Shown here: positions 23,503 through 34,050 of the stretch, piece after piece | Position numbering within the stretch: the first letter of the stretch is position 1 | How the letters are laid out: each line of letters starts with the position of its first letter | Assembly (NCBI GenBank): GCA_019009955.1 | Contig: CM032233.1 | Span: 67,049,501-67,113,500 of the forward strand | Direction of reading: 5' to 3' | Source of the DNA: Riptortus pedestris | Taxonomy: Eukaryota; Arthropoda; Insecta; Hemiptera; Alydidae | Length of the DNA: 64,000 bases | The notes under the pieces: model-generated | Seen by the model: only the letters and a program-made list of their open reading frames with translations | What the model was told of the DNA's origin: nothing | Database searches by the model: none | Made by a program: the position numbers and the translations under genes

Positions 23503-24092
23503 AAATAGTCCGCCACTGAGCTGCGTTAACTACTTGCGTATTTGCATCTATTTCATGACGTCAAAATTCAATGCGAACAATATTTGTTATTTAGCATTCA
23601 AATAAAATGCTTCATAATATAACAGCGTATTGTTGATATGGCATAAGTAGGAGTGGGGGTTTACTGAAACCCCATGACTAAAACAGGCAAATATCTCGGT
23701 TAATATTAAAGATAATGAAACAATGTACAAAACAACATTTATAGAATATTACATGTTCAATAAGATTGTATCAACACAAATTTTTGGTCCGCCGCATAAT
23801 AGCGGAGATATTAAGAAATTTCGAAATTCCTCCTCTAAACCCCCCCCCTCCCCCAGTCCGATTTCAGCCGTTAACGAACTTGATCTTTCTTTTTACATAA
23901 AACACTTATATATCGGGTTTCGTAATGACTAAACAAAAATTGCGACCACTACAGCGGTAATAGATATATATATACAATTTTGAGCGGACCTCATTTTCGT
24001 CGTCTACTAGGTAGGATCGATGGACATTTGAAGAAATTGGTTTGAAAATCGCATCATGAGTACAACCTCAATAGCTGGTTTCCCTCTGCTAA
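23503..24092 (+). mobile_element. HLE copy, module A, nearly full length
   Basis: Head with a deletion (TCCGCCACTGAGCTGCG, no AGCAGATTTCCC), module A (GCGTATTTGCATC), body, poly-C tract (23840-23848), a very short TA run, and a 3' block in which the palindrome has collapsed to GGTTTCCCTCTGCTAA. Confidence 0.8.
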
Positions 24093-24171
24093 TAAAAAGC
24101 CCGTACGCAAGAGCTTTTTGGTTTGGAAAAAGTATTCAACGAATCACATAGAAATTTCCAAAGTAAGTGAA

Positions 24172-24609
24172 AAAAAAGGTCCGTCACGCAGGGGCTGCGT
24201 AAATTAAGCAGATTTCTCTCGTGAAGTTTAACAATAGAGAAATCTACATACTGGTAACACAACAGTGCCGTCAATATTAATTGAATATAAACAAACAATA
24301 ATAAGAAACCTAACGACGGGAAGCGTCTGAAATGTAAACAATCAGGTCTGCACACCTCCTACCTGGAAAAACAATTGCTGAATTATATCAGAATATAACA
24401 TATTAATTTTATTGAAAACTATTTACTATATCTAGTACTGTAATTTATAATCGAAGTAGGATCGATGGACATGTGAAGAAATATCTCGATTAATATTCAA
24501 GATAGAGAATACATGTATATAACAATATTTATAGTATTTTTAATTCACAATAAGATTGGTTATATAAAATCTTTCAATCCGACGCATAATAACGGAGATA
24601 TTAAGCTTT
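24172..24609 (+). mobile_element. HLE copy, module C, internally rearranged
   Basis: Head TCCGTCACGCAGGGGCTGCG at 24180, module C, then at about 24455 a piece of the 3' block (GTAGGATCGATGGACATGTG) joined straight to the body segment AATATCTCGATTAATATTC. The order 3' block then body is not that of the normal element and indicates recombination between two copies. Confidence 0.75.
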
Positions 24610-24614
24610 TATGT

Positions 24615-25001
24615 TCTTTACACGAAAATGTTTATTAGATCTGTACCATATTCGATATTTAGCCGTTTCAGTTAACACTAAAGATCATATTTATTTTTGG
24701 CTGAAATCGAAGCTGGTGGTTTAGAGAAGGGGAATTAGAAAATTCAAAATATCTTCGTTATTATGAGTTGAATCATAAAATGTTATAGAAGCAATCTTAT
24801 TAAACTTTTGATTTTCTACAATTGTTGTATGCATTTTTTGGTAACTCAAGTATTACGCTAGCTATTCGCACTTTAACTCCACCCCCTTCTACACATTTTT
24901 TTTACCTATAAATAGAGGTAACGTAGTGAGATGATATCACAAGTGTTATACCAGCTTTTGGGAAATTTGCTTAGTTTACGCAGCCCCGGACGTGACGGAC
25001 C
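24615..25001 (-). mobile_element. HLE copy, module B, minus orientation
   Basis: Body in reverse, then module B (GATGATATCACAAGTG), then GGGAAATTTGCTTAGTTTAC and GTGACGGAC. It abuts the preceding plus-strand copy in the opposite direction. Confidence 0.75.
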
Positions 25002-25159
25002 TGTTTTATTTCGTGAAATATGGATCTAAATCAGGTAAATAGACCCTCCATACTTTGTAAGCCATACTCTGACTAGTGGGTGGTCCGAGGTAAGGTAAGG
25101 TCCCTGATTAAGGCATCATGTGGACACGAACTAGTAGAGAAATAAAAATGGTTTAATAA

Positions 25160-25420
25160 TCATTGGACGATTTTGTTTTTTTGTTTGAAAAAGATGTATG
25201 AATTATGTTCTTTCCTATTTTTCGATCCGATGGATTGGAAAGGAGATATATATGACTCTCAAAGAAAATAATTTTAAATGAAGTCACACTATATTTTCTT
25301 TTTAGGAGTACAAGGAAATTCTGTGTTATCCAAATCAGATTTTTTCACCAGATTAAAAAATGGTAATAACGAAATAAATACAGACTAGTCTTGGTGGTTC
25401 GAAGATCGTAGTCACGTAAT
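25160..25420 (+). repeat. Dispersed family B fragment
   Basis: ATGAATTATGTTCTTTCC, TTCGATCCGATGGATTGGAA and TTAGGAGTACAAGGAAATTC match text at about 29090-29230, 48005-48060, 49190-49290 and 43015-43060. Function unknown. Confidence 0.5.
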
Positions 25421-26354
25421 GGATTGATTAAAATAAATATAATGATATATATAGAATAATAGTGATTTTATTTCCATTTATTTTTTAAAAAATATATTTT
25501 ATTTCATTTGGGATCAAGTTTGTTAACGAGCCGAATATTTTCACCGAAAGTTACTTATTGTAGGGAAGACTGAAGTTTTATTGTGAATCTATAAAATGAT
25601 GAGAAACTGTTTTTATGGAGTAAATTATGTCTTCATTTATGACACGATTTGGATTAATTTCCAATAAACCGATTTATCGGAAAGGTTTTCAAAATTTTAC
25701 AAGTATTTGAAGCGTGATAAGTTTCCCATTGTATTACTATTCAATAGGTCTGATGTAAATTGCACTAATGATTACCATAGTCCTCAAATTAGTTATTGCA
25801 GCTTCTTTGCATAAACGTGATTCCGCAGTAAACCTTGGGCTTCTTCTTGAAAGTACTCAAGTGATGCTACTAGCCGTTGAAGTAAAACAGCTCTTATAAA
25901 GGTAATTGAGTACATCTTATTTAATGCGAAATAATAATGCTCGGCTAATTAAAATTATTGATAAGATATTAGAATTCAAAATGCGGTATCCTGAATTCCG
26001 GACATAGCCAATTCAATTCTTCCTTGTGCCGCTGAAATTATATCCATGCTTCACTCTGACATTGGCGAACAAGTAACGTCTATTTCTTTGTAAATCAGTA
26101 TTATTGCATAGAAGTCTTCACAGCATTATAACTGCTGATTATTCAAAGAACCCTTAGCAGATTGTGCAAACACCTAAGTGTGAAGAATAATAGATTTCCT
26201 AACAATATTTCCATAGATTCCAATACTGCCCGGTTGAACTGAACGATATAGGTGAACCTACTGCTAAGAATCGAAACGAAGGGTAATTCTGGTTGAATCA
26301 CAACAGAATAATAGCTTGTAGAAATATAACCTGTGTAATTTCAATAGGGGATTA
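25420..26354. other. AT-rich stretch, nothing recognised
   Basis: No open frame of note and no repeat recognised. Confidence 0.35.
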
Positions 26355-26355
26355 G

Positions 26356-26790
26356 GAAAAAAGTCCGTCACGCAGGGGCTGCGTAAACTAAGCAGATTTC
26401 CCACGTGAAGCTATACAATAGAGAAATCTCTATACGAGAGCCGAACAGTTACGACCGAACTAGCTTTTGGCGGGAAACGTTCGTTATCGGCCCACATTTA
26501 ATAACAATTCAAATATCTCGGTTAATATTCAAGATAGAGAATAAATGTATAGAACAATATTTATAGTACATTTAATTTGCAATAAGATTGGTTCTATACA
26601 ATGTTTTGATCCGACGTATGGTAACGGAGATATTTCGAATTTTCAAAAAACCTCCCCTCTAAACCCCCCCTCCCTCTGGTCCGATTTCAGCCGTTAACGA
26701 ACTTGGTCTTTCTTTTTACATAAAACGACTAAATATTGATTTTGGTAACGATTAAACAATAATTGCGACCGCTAGAGCAGTAACAGACAA

Positions 26791-26864
<74 letters not shown>

Positions 26865-26988
26865 TTTTGAACGGACCTCATTTTCGTCATCTCCTGGGTA
26901 GGATCAATGGACATTTGAAGAAAAATTTCGAAAATCGCGTCATGAGTACAACCTCAATAGCTGATTTCCCATGAGGGAAATCTGCTAA
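26356..26988 (+). mobile_element. HLE, full-length reference copy, module C
   Basis: One of the best full copies (about 633 bp). Head TCCGTCACGCAGGGGCTGCG then TAAACTAAGCAGATTTCCCA, module C with AACAGTTACGACC, the body, poly-C tract (26665-26671), GACCGCTAGAGCAGTAACAG, (TA)n at about 26793-26860, then the 3' block with GTTTTGAACGGACCTCATTT and the hairpin GATTTCCCATGAGGGAAATC (loop slightly changed) plus TGCTAATA. No open frame: it must depend on enzymes encoded elsewhere. Confidence 0.85.
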
Positions 26989-27019
26989 TAACTAAGGCAG
27001 TTTGAAGAACATTGCAACA

Positions 27020-27560
27020 AGCAGCAAATTTGCAATGGAATATATTTAGTATTTCGTACAAAAATAGAAACTTTTGGAAAGATCAGCCATGTAAGATTAA
27101 GAAGAGCAGCAGAGGCAAATATGAAATGGGACATCAAATATTTGCCATCGACCACAGACCAATTCAAGATAACTGTAGGCCCCGAATGGTGGAGATTGGC
27201 TAGAGGATAGGACAACATACAGAAAGAAATGGTTTGAGATCAACGGGAACCCCGCTTTCCAGTAGGTTTGGTCACCCAGGAAAGCGAAGACCCATTACTA
27301 CTAGGGACGCCCGTGCCTTAAGAGGAACAATATTGTTTCAACACATATATAAAATATAATTGAATTAAGGTGAAAAGTATGTTGTTAAAGAATATTATTA
27401 TTACGTCATTTCATTATTTCTGTTTGATCTATCTTGCTATTCTATTTTGTACATCAGTATGTATGGCGTGTCTTCAAGGCTATGAAACTTTGGAACACAT
27501 CATGTGCAAGTGCTTACGTTATCAATACTTAACAAACAAGTGCAATATGGGCTAGTGATG
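27020..27560 (+). pseudogene. LINE C-terminal fragment
   Basis: One frame gives a coherent stretch with WWRLARG; downstream, 27370-27555 contains C-x2-C...ETLEHIMCKC. A C-x2-C followed by ET-x-EHI-x-C-x-C is the zinc-binding tail often found after the RT domain of non-LTR elements. Frames are broken and no RT motif is present, so only the tail remains. The clade is uncertain. Confidence 0.5.
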
Positions 27561-27819
27561 GGAAGGAGGGGGGGGAGGGATAATCTTTTCAAGAGCCCGT
27601 CCTTGGACAAAAGCACTTGCTACCTGTAATTGACGATCAGCCAGTAGTGACGGCATATTCCGACAGAAGGTTTATTTCATTAAGAGCAAACGCTGTTTTT
27701 GAAAGGGATTTACAAACCGTTTGTAATTTTATGATATATGTTAACTCTCATAGGCTATACATTGCGAAGCACTGGCAACGATGAGGATATAAACATTTAC
27801 CTCAGTTGTTTGGGGGTGA

Positions 27820-27950
27820 ATGTTTAGAGTGAGACCCCTTAACTCTCTCTTTACGGGGTACTTGTTTAGAGCCAGCCCCTTTCCACTCACTATAGGTGTA
27901 CTTGTTTGGAATGAGTCCCCTTATCTCTCGCTTTATGGGGTGCTTGTTTG
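27820..27950 (+). repeat. Short tandem repeat, unit about 41-42 bp, 3 copies
   Basis: Units start GTTTAGAGTGAGACCCC, GTTTAGAGCCAGCCCC and GTTTGGAATGAGTCCCC at about 27822, 27864 and 27905. Confidence 0.75.
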
Positions 27951-28306
27951 TATACAACTACCTCCCCTCCCGCGTTTTATTGGACTTTGTAGTTGCTTCT
28001 TTCTTCTCCATACACCCTTTTGTACATTTTTACCCAAAACTCGTCAATTGTGTAGATATTAGCTCTGTTTGGACTGAAACTGACCATGCAATATCTTCTG
28101 GGGTGAAAATATATTAGGAATAAATTATGAAGGAGTTCTTTCATTATTACTTCCTTGTACAAAGTAAATAAAAAACTAGTACAAAGGATTACAATAGTTT
28201 TCGCAAACTTTTGACCGTGTCCCGATTTAAACGGAATTGTCTGTTTTGGCCCTCGCTGAATCCATTTAACTAGTTTCGGAGTATCTGTACGCATTACGCA
28301 TAACTC

Positions 28307-28903
28307 AAAAAAATTCCTTCACGCAGAGGCTGCGTTAACTAAGCAGGTTTCCCACGTGCGTCACGTATTTGCATTTACCTCAAAACTTAATAGTTCAATA
28401 AGAACAATATTTTGTATTTTGGCTTCAAATAATGTGATTCATAATATAACAGCTTATTGTTAATATAACATGAGTAAGAGTGGGAGATTACTGAAGGCCT
28501 AAAACTAAAAAATGCAAATATCTCGGTTATTAATCGAGATAGCGAAAAAACATATTTAATAGCATTTATAGAAAATTAAATTTTCAATAAGATTGGTTCT
28601 ATAAAAAGTTTTAATCCGACACATAGTAACGGAGATATTAAGAGTTTTCAACCCCCCTCTCACTGGTGCGATTTCAGCCATTAACGAACTTGAACTTTAG
28701 TTTTACATAAAACGTTAAAATATCGAGTTTGGTGACGATCAAACAAAAATTGAGACCACTAGAGCGTTAACAGAAAAATATATATATAGTTTAGAGTGGA
28801 CCTCATTTTCGTATTCTCTTGGGTAGAATCGATGGACATTTGAGGAAATTCGCGACATGAGTACCACCTCAATAGCTGATTTCCCTTAGGGGAAATCTGC
28901 TAA
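28307..28903 (+). mobile_element. HLE copy, module A, full length
   Basis: Head CCTTCACGCAGAGGCTGCG...AAGCAGGTTTCCCACGTG, module A (GCGTCACGTATTTGCATTTA), complete body, a short TA run in place of the long microsatellite, and the 3' block with hairpin GATTTCCCTTAGGGGAAATC then TGCTAAAA. Confidence 0.85.
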
Positions 28904-28904
28904 A

Positions 28905-29240
28905 AGCCTAGCCTTAAACTTCATATTTGTGATTTATAACGTCTATTTGTGCAACTCACCTTTTGGTCAAAATCAACGAAGGGAGAGGGGGCTTCAGTGG
29001 AAAGTGAATATACAGAGTTCCAAATTCTCCGTTCATATTAAACATTTGTATAGTACAGGGCTGTTTTTTTTTTTTATCATAAAACGGTCTATAAATTATG
29101 TTTCGTGACCTTTCTCAATTTTTCGGAATGGAAATACCCTATGCCACATTCATATGAAATAACTTTAAATGAAGCACAACCACAAGTTCTGTTATTTAAT
29201 TTATTACGAGTACAAAGACATGTGGTGTTCACATTTCGGA
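28905..29240 (+). repeat. Dispersed family B fragment
   Basis: Contains CTTCATATTTGTGATTTATA, GGTCTATAAATTATGTTTC and ACGAGTACAAAGACATGTGG, matching the other family B pieces (25160, 42815, 48840, 50000). Directly abuts the HLE 3' end. The open frame at 29169-29519 starts inside this repeat and is not supported as a gene. Confidence 0.5.
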
Positions 29241-30355
29241 TTTTTTTTGGTTCCTCCTATCTTCAAGTCTTCAAGGTTACTCATTTTGGTTTCTGATCTA
29301 ACTTGTTTTTTGCGCAGTGTACCTAAGATATCCTGTGGTGAAGGTTATATTGAACATATGTTTGATTATCCTTTAACAGTTTATTTAATAAAGGTTACTT
29401 GTTTATGTAGCATGTGGAGCTGTTTATTTTACACCGTGTCAGGTAAACTGATAAAGGTGATGTCAATTTCACCAGAGATGTTGAAGGATATTTTGTGCTC
29501 AGTGCTGTCTGTACATTAGGCTGGCTTGAGGAGCGGCACTTCATACCAGGTTAAAACCTCTAGATATATTTGATGTAAAGGACCCGCAGTCATGGAGCGC
29601 CTGGATCAAGCGGTTTGGCATGTTCCGTTCGGCGATCTCGTGATTTACTTTCTAAATCACAAGATCAACAGATAAATGTTAGTGTACTTTATTTTCTGGT
29701 CTATAATAGGAAGATGCATTTCCATTGTGTGCGCGACTAAAATATCTTAGCCTGAATGTTAGACCATTATATAAACTAGACTTTCTAAAAGATTGGAAGT
29801 ATTTTAGTCAAAATTTAAATTACAACACATATAGGTACTTTTTTTTCTGAAAGTGCGAGTTCAACCATTTCGATTATGGTCATCCAATTCTAAAATCAAA
29901 ATTAACTAATGACATAAATTATTATTAAGCACTATATATAAATATTAAAACTATCATTCTATAATTATTATGCAGTTTTATCATACAATTTGGTTTCCAC
30001 TATAAATTAAAATAAGTTATTAATGTTTCTTGTAAATTATTCTCCTAATTTTCTGAACATTTGGAGACAGTGAATATGGCCTTATATCCAATCTAGAGGT
30101 AGTTTCACGTTGTCAACAGTCATCCTCATAACCAGATTGGATAGGAAAGCTCCATTAGCTATTCTCGGGTCCATACATTGAACACTGATTAATATTAATA
30201 GTGTTTGCTCAGAGGCAGATGCATAAACCATGCAATCATAATCTATATTGGAACGAACCTCTACCATAAACACATTTCTTTCGGCCTGAACTCCCAAATC
30301 TATTTGTTCTTACATCTAGCACATTTATCGTTTAAATAAAATAATGCTATTATTA
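29240..30355. other. AT-rich stretch, no feature recognised
   Basis: Two short frames are present (29169-29519 plus, 30082-30297 minus) without recognisable motifs or codon structure that would support a gene. Confidence 0.35.
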
Positions 30356-30462
30356 TTAGCTGATTTACCTTAAGTTAAATCAACTATTGAGGTTATAATC
30401 ATGAAGAATTGCCTCTAATGTCCATCGATCCTATACGGAGATGACGAAAATGTAATCCGTCC

Positions 30463-30533
<71 letters not shown>

Positions 30534-30840
30534 AGTCTGATAACTGTCTAGCAGTCGTAATTTTTGTATTATTTAACTATCAAACCCAATGGAGTTATCA
30601 AACTTGATATATACACGTTTCATGTAAAAATAAAGTTCAGGGTTCTGAAGATCAGGGTTTTGAAGTTCAGATCGGACGATTTAGTGGGGAAGATGATCGA
30701 AATTCCAAATATGTCCTTTACTATAAGTCGTATCGAAAAATTGTATGTAACCAATGTTGTTGGAACTTTAATTTTCTACTACTATTGTTTTATAAATGTT
30801 TTCTCTCGCTGAAATATTAACGGTGTAATTTGTATTTTTT
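30356..30840 (-). mobile_element. HLE copy, minus orientation, 5'-truncated, with (TA)n
   Basis: Begins with TTAGCTGATTTACCTTAAG (3' end, hairpin decayed), CATCGATCCTATACGGAG, (TA)n at about 30468-30531, then body to GAAATATTAACGG. The head is missing. Confidence 0.8.
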
Positions 30841-31006
30841 TTTGTTTTCTTCAGAAATAGAGAATATATGTTGAGATGAGATCAGTAGTATTTAGTAGGA
30901 CGTCAGAAATCTATGACAAGAAATTACTTCAAAGTCTTATAAGTAATTTGGTAAGACCTAAATTAAAAGAATTGTAATTCAAATAAAGGGTTAGAACCAC
31001 CAATAT

Positions 31007-31235
31007 AAATGATACTGTTGTCATACCTGTCGGTGGAGACCGTCGTCACTGGCTGATGGTCGAATACAGCTGGTAAGGGCTTTCGATGCGAAGGCACCAT
31101 CTTCAAGCCCGTCAAAAAGTACAACTTTCATCGATAGTACAATGCCAGCTGTACTCCACCATCAGCCAGTGACGACGGTCTCCACCGACTTTACTGTTGT
31201 CATGGCAGTGTTGTTACTGCCATGACAACAGTAAA
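31007..31235. repeat. Nested palindromes: 45-bp arms plus a perfect 20-bp-arm hairpin
   Basis: Arms 31029-31073 and 31145-31189 pair with two mismatches (GTCGGTGGAGACCGTCGTCA start). Next to the right arm, 31190-31235 is a perfect hairpin with arms TTTACTGTTGTCATGGCAGT and its exact complement around a 6-nt loop. The same word ACTGTTGTCAT precedes the left arm near 31013. It may be a foldback-type element or a MITE; no protein is present. Confidence 0.85.
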
Positions 31236-31327
31236 AGAATTGTCTTTGCTAATGCTATTGGCCCGACTATCTGTGCGGAATATGTTCCATTTTAGTTGAG
31301 TTCCTTTTATGATACTCGTTACTGTTA

Positions 31328-31590
31328 GCACTCTAAAGGTCGTAATTTTTGTTTGAACGTTTTCAAACGATATTTAAACGTTTCATGTAATAAAAAGAAC
31401 AAATTATCTCAGAATCAAAAAATACAAGAACAAGGATTTAGAGGGGGAAGAAACGAACATTCAAAGGGTCGAAAGTTGTTATATAACCTATATTATTGAT
31501 AATTTAATTCCTACAATTATTGATTAATGCGGTTTTTTTCTAACACTAACCGAGATATTTGTACGTACCCACTTTTACTCGTTTTAGAAA
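31328..31590 (-). mobile_element. HLE fragment, body only
   Basis: Minus-strand body from GGTCGTAATTTTTGTTTGAA to ACCGAGATATTTG, lacking both ends. Confidence 0.65.
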
Positions 31591-31603
31591 GCTTCACTTG
31601 AAC

Positions 31604-31770
31604 GAAATAAGCTATCGAGGTCATAGTCATGAAGTGAATTTGGGTAATTTTCTTCAAAGCTCCATCGATTTTAACCAGGAGAAGACAAAATGAGGTCCGT
31701 TCAAAAGTATATATGTATGTATATATATTTGTGTGTGTGTGATTGTGTGCTTTTGTTCCAGTGGTCGTAA
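31604..31770 (-). mobile_element. HLE 3'-end fragment with TA/TG microsatellite
   Basis: Minus-strand 3' block (AATAAGCTATCGAGGTCATA, AAATGAGGTCCGTTC) followed by mixed TATG and (TG)n; it is cut off by the next copy. Confidence 0.7.
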
Positions 31771-31772
31771 TT

Positions 31773-32412
31773 TTAGCAGATTTCCCTTAAGGGAAACCAG
31801 CTATTGAGGTCGTACTCATGACGCGAGTTTCGAAAAATTTCTTCAAATGTCCATCGATCCTACCCAGGAGATGACGAAAATGAGGTCCGTTCAAAATTAT
31901 ATATATATATATATATATATTTGTCTGTTAACGCACTAGCGGTCGCAATTTTTCTTTGATCGTTACCAAACTCGGAATTTAATCGTTTTATGTAATAAGG
32001 AAGATCAAGTTCGTTAATGGCTGAAATCGAACGAGTGGGAGGGGGGGTTTAGAGGGGGAGAATTTCGGAAAATTCAAAATATCTCCGTTATTATGCGTCG
32101 GATCGAAAAATTGTATAGAATCAATCGTATTGCAAATTAAATGTACAATAAATATTGTTCTATACATGTATTCTGTATCTTGAATATTAACCGAGATATT
32201 TGCATTTGTATTCTGCATTGGTCGGCAGGAGTGAGCTGTTTGGTACTTTCCGAAGAGAGCTCTGGCGGCCGTTTTCGTAACTATTCGTCCCTCGTATATA
32301 AGTTTAGTGACCCCTTACTACTTACTACACTTGTTTTTGAGCAGATGTCTCTATTGTAAAACTTCACGTGGGAAATCTGCTTAGTTTACGCAGCCCCTGC
32401 GTGACGGACTTT
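31773..32412 (-). mobile_element. HLE, full-length reference copy, module C, minus strand
   Basis: About 640 bp from TTAGCAGATTTCCCTTAAGG (3' end with its hairpin) to GTGACGGAC (head). All parts are present: 3' block, (TA)n at about 31899-31920, GCTAGTGCG-type stem, body with poly-C (g's at 32039-32047), module C with CGTAACTATTCG, and the inverted head GGGAAATCTGCTTAG. The next copy starts at its last T run, making a head-to-tail pair. Confidence 0.85.
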
Positions 32413-32773
32413 TTTTGTTTGATCGTTCGCAAACTCGATATTTAAACGTTTTATGTAAAATTAAGGATACAGATCATTAATAGCTGAAAGGGGGTCAAGA
32501 GAGCGGAATTTCGATAATTCAAGATATTTTCGTTATTAATGTTGAAGAAACAATCTTGTAAAACTGTTGATTACAATTGTAGTTCTATACATTTTTTGGT
32601 ATATCAAATATTAATCAAGTTATTCGTACTTTCCTGTATTTAGCCTTCAGTAAACCTCCACTTCTACTCATCAGATTCTTAAAAATAAAAAATATATGAC
32701 GAGAAGAGATCAATAATATGTCATTTCAGTACATGGGAAACCTACTTAGTTTAGTTGCCCCTGCATGTCAGGC
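32413..32773 (-). mobile_element. HLE copy, module B, 3'-truncated, in tandem with its neighbour
   Basis: Begins at TTGTTTGATCGTTCGCAAAC, that is just inside the microsatellite, runs through the body and ends with GGGAAACCTACTTAG and a decayed head (CCTGCATGTCAGGC). Confidence 0.75.
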
Positions 32774-33313
32774 TTTTCAAGTTATACGTTGTTACGTAAC
32801 ACCGAAACTAGTTGAAATGAGTTCGGCCAATGTAAGAACAGATCAATAAATTGAAATCTGAAAAAGTCCGTCACGCAGAGGCTGCATTAACTAAGCAGAT
32901 TTCCCACGTGCGCCACATATTTGTATTTATCTCAAAAATTAAACGTTCAATGATTCCAATATTTGGTATTTAAGATATAAATAAAGGGCTTCATGATATA
33001 ACAGTTTATTACATATATGACATTCGGAGTGGGGGTTTACTGAAGGCTGAAATCTAAAACATTCCAATATCTCGGTTAATATTGAAGATAGAGAAAACAT
33101 TTATCGAACATTAAATTTGTAATAAAATTGGTTCTATGCAATTTTTCAATCAGACTTATAATAACAGAGATGCTTTGAAATTTCGAAATTCTCCCTCTAA
33201 CCGCCCCCCCCCCCTACTGGTCTGATTTCAGCTTTTAAGGAACTTGATCTTTAAATTTACATAAAACGTTTAAATATCGAATTTCTTAAGGAACAAAAAT
33301 TATATATATATGG

Positions 33314-33940
33314 TGTTCAATTTAAAATTGAAGCGGCAATAAACTATACCAGCCCCATCTGTTGTCAACTAGACTAACCAAAGAGGTCCCCCTGGAGAGT
33401 GCTGACCTCTACAGCCTACCTTGTGAATTCTACCTGAGAGAGATGCTTAGGTTCAAAGTCCAGGAGATAAGGACGAGTCAACAGTCGAGTGACTAGGACG
33501 AGAGGTAGTAGAGCTCCCGGGTACTGCAGCGGATTTGGCCTTTTCTCATGCCTGCCTTTTAGAACTTCCAACATGAGGGAGTAAAGGAAGAAACATCCAG
33601 GGGGAGAGCAGGATGGAGGAAGGAAGAGGGAGAACAACATAGCAGCACCAGACAGTATCACCATAGCATCAGTATCCCTTAAAGTAATGCAAACTAACTC
33701 ACTAACAAATATATGCCCTGCATTAGCCCATCCCACAATATCCTGTAATTATTCAGCATAGAAATACATAGTTTTATCCAGATATCTTATAATTATTCAA
33801 TACACTATTATGGTAATAATAGGTTTACAAATCATGGTCCTCCGGTATCAAATCGCAAATACAAACTTACATGAACCAGCACCTCTCTTAAATATTTACA
33901 AGTCGTTAGCGGGTAAGGCCGAAGGGCTTGTAAGTAATCA
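33314..33940 (+). repeat. 5' LTR of the BEL/Pao element
   Basis: Begins TGTTCAATTTAAAATTG and ends TAATCA, the usual TG...CA. Same length (627 bp) as the 3' LTR. The 106-codon antisense frame within both LTRs is not supported as a gene. An internal word ATGGTCCTCCGG (about 33836) resembles the primer site that follows the LTR. Confidence 0.95.
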
Positions 33941-33942
33941 TA

Positions 33943-34050
33943 ATGGTCCTCCGGGCCGGATAATTTGTTAATACCCGGCAAAATAACTAATCAGAATGGT
34001 CGATCCGGGCCGGATAATTTGTTAATACCCGGCAAAATAAATTATCTTTA
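33943..34050 (+). promoter_or_regulatory. Candidate primer-binding site and duplicated leader segment
   Basis: Three bases after the LTR lies TGGTCCTCCGGGCCGGAT, which begins with TGG as a tRNA primer site should; the matching tRNA was not identified. About 51-53 bp further the segment recurs (TGGTCGATCCGGGCCGGATA) with the same following text (TTGTTAATACCCGGCAAAAT). It is a tandem duplication of the primer-site region. Confidence 0.55.

Noticed and set aside
27820..28117. Overlapping 73-80 codon frames
   Set aside because: Arise from a three-copy tandem repeat of about 42 bp; composition is repetitive.
29169..29519. 116-codon plus-strand frame
   Set aside because: Begins inside a dispersed repeat, has no recognisable domain and a Cys/Leu/Phe-rich composition expected from AT-rich DNA.
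33416..33736. 106-codon minus-strand frame, repeated at 38684-39004
   Set aside because: Both copies lie inside the LTRs, antisense to the element; duplication reflects the LTR pair, not a gene.
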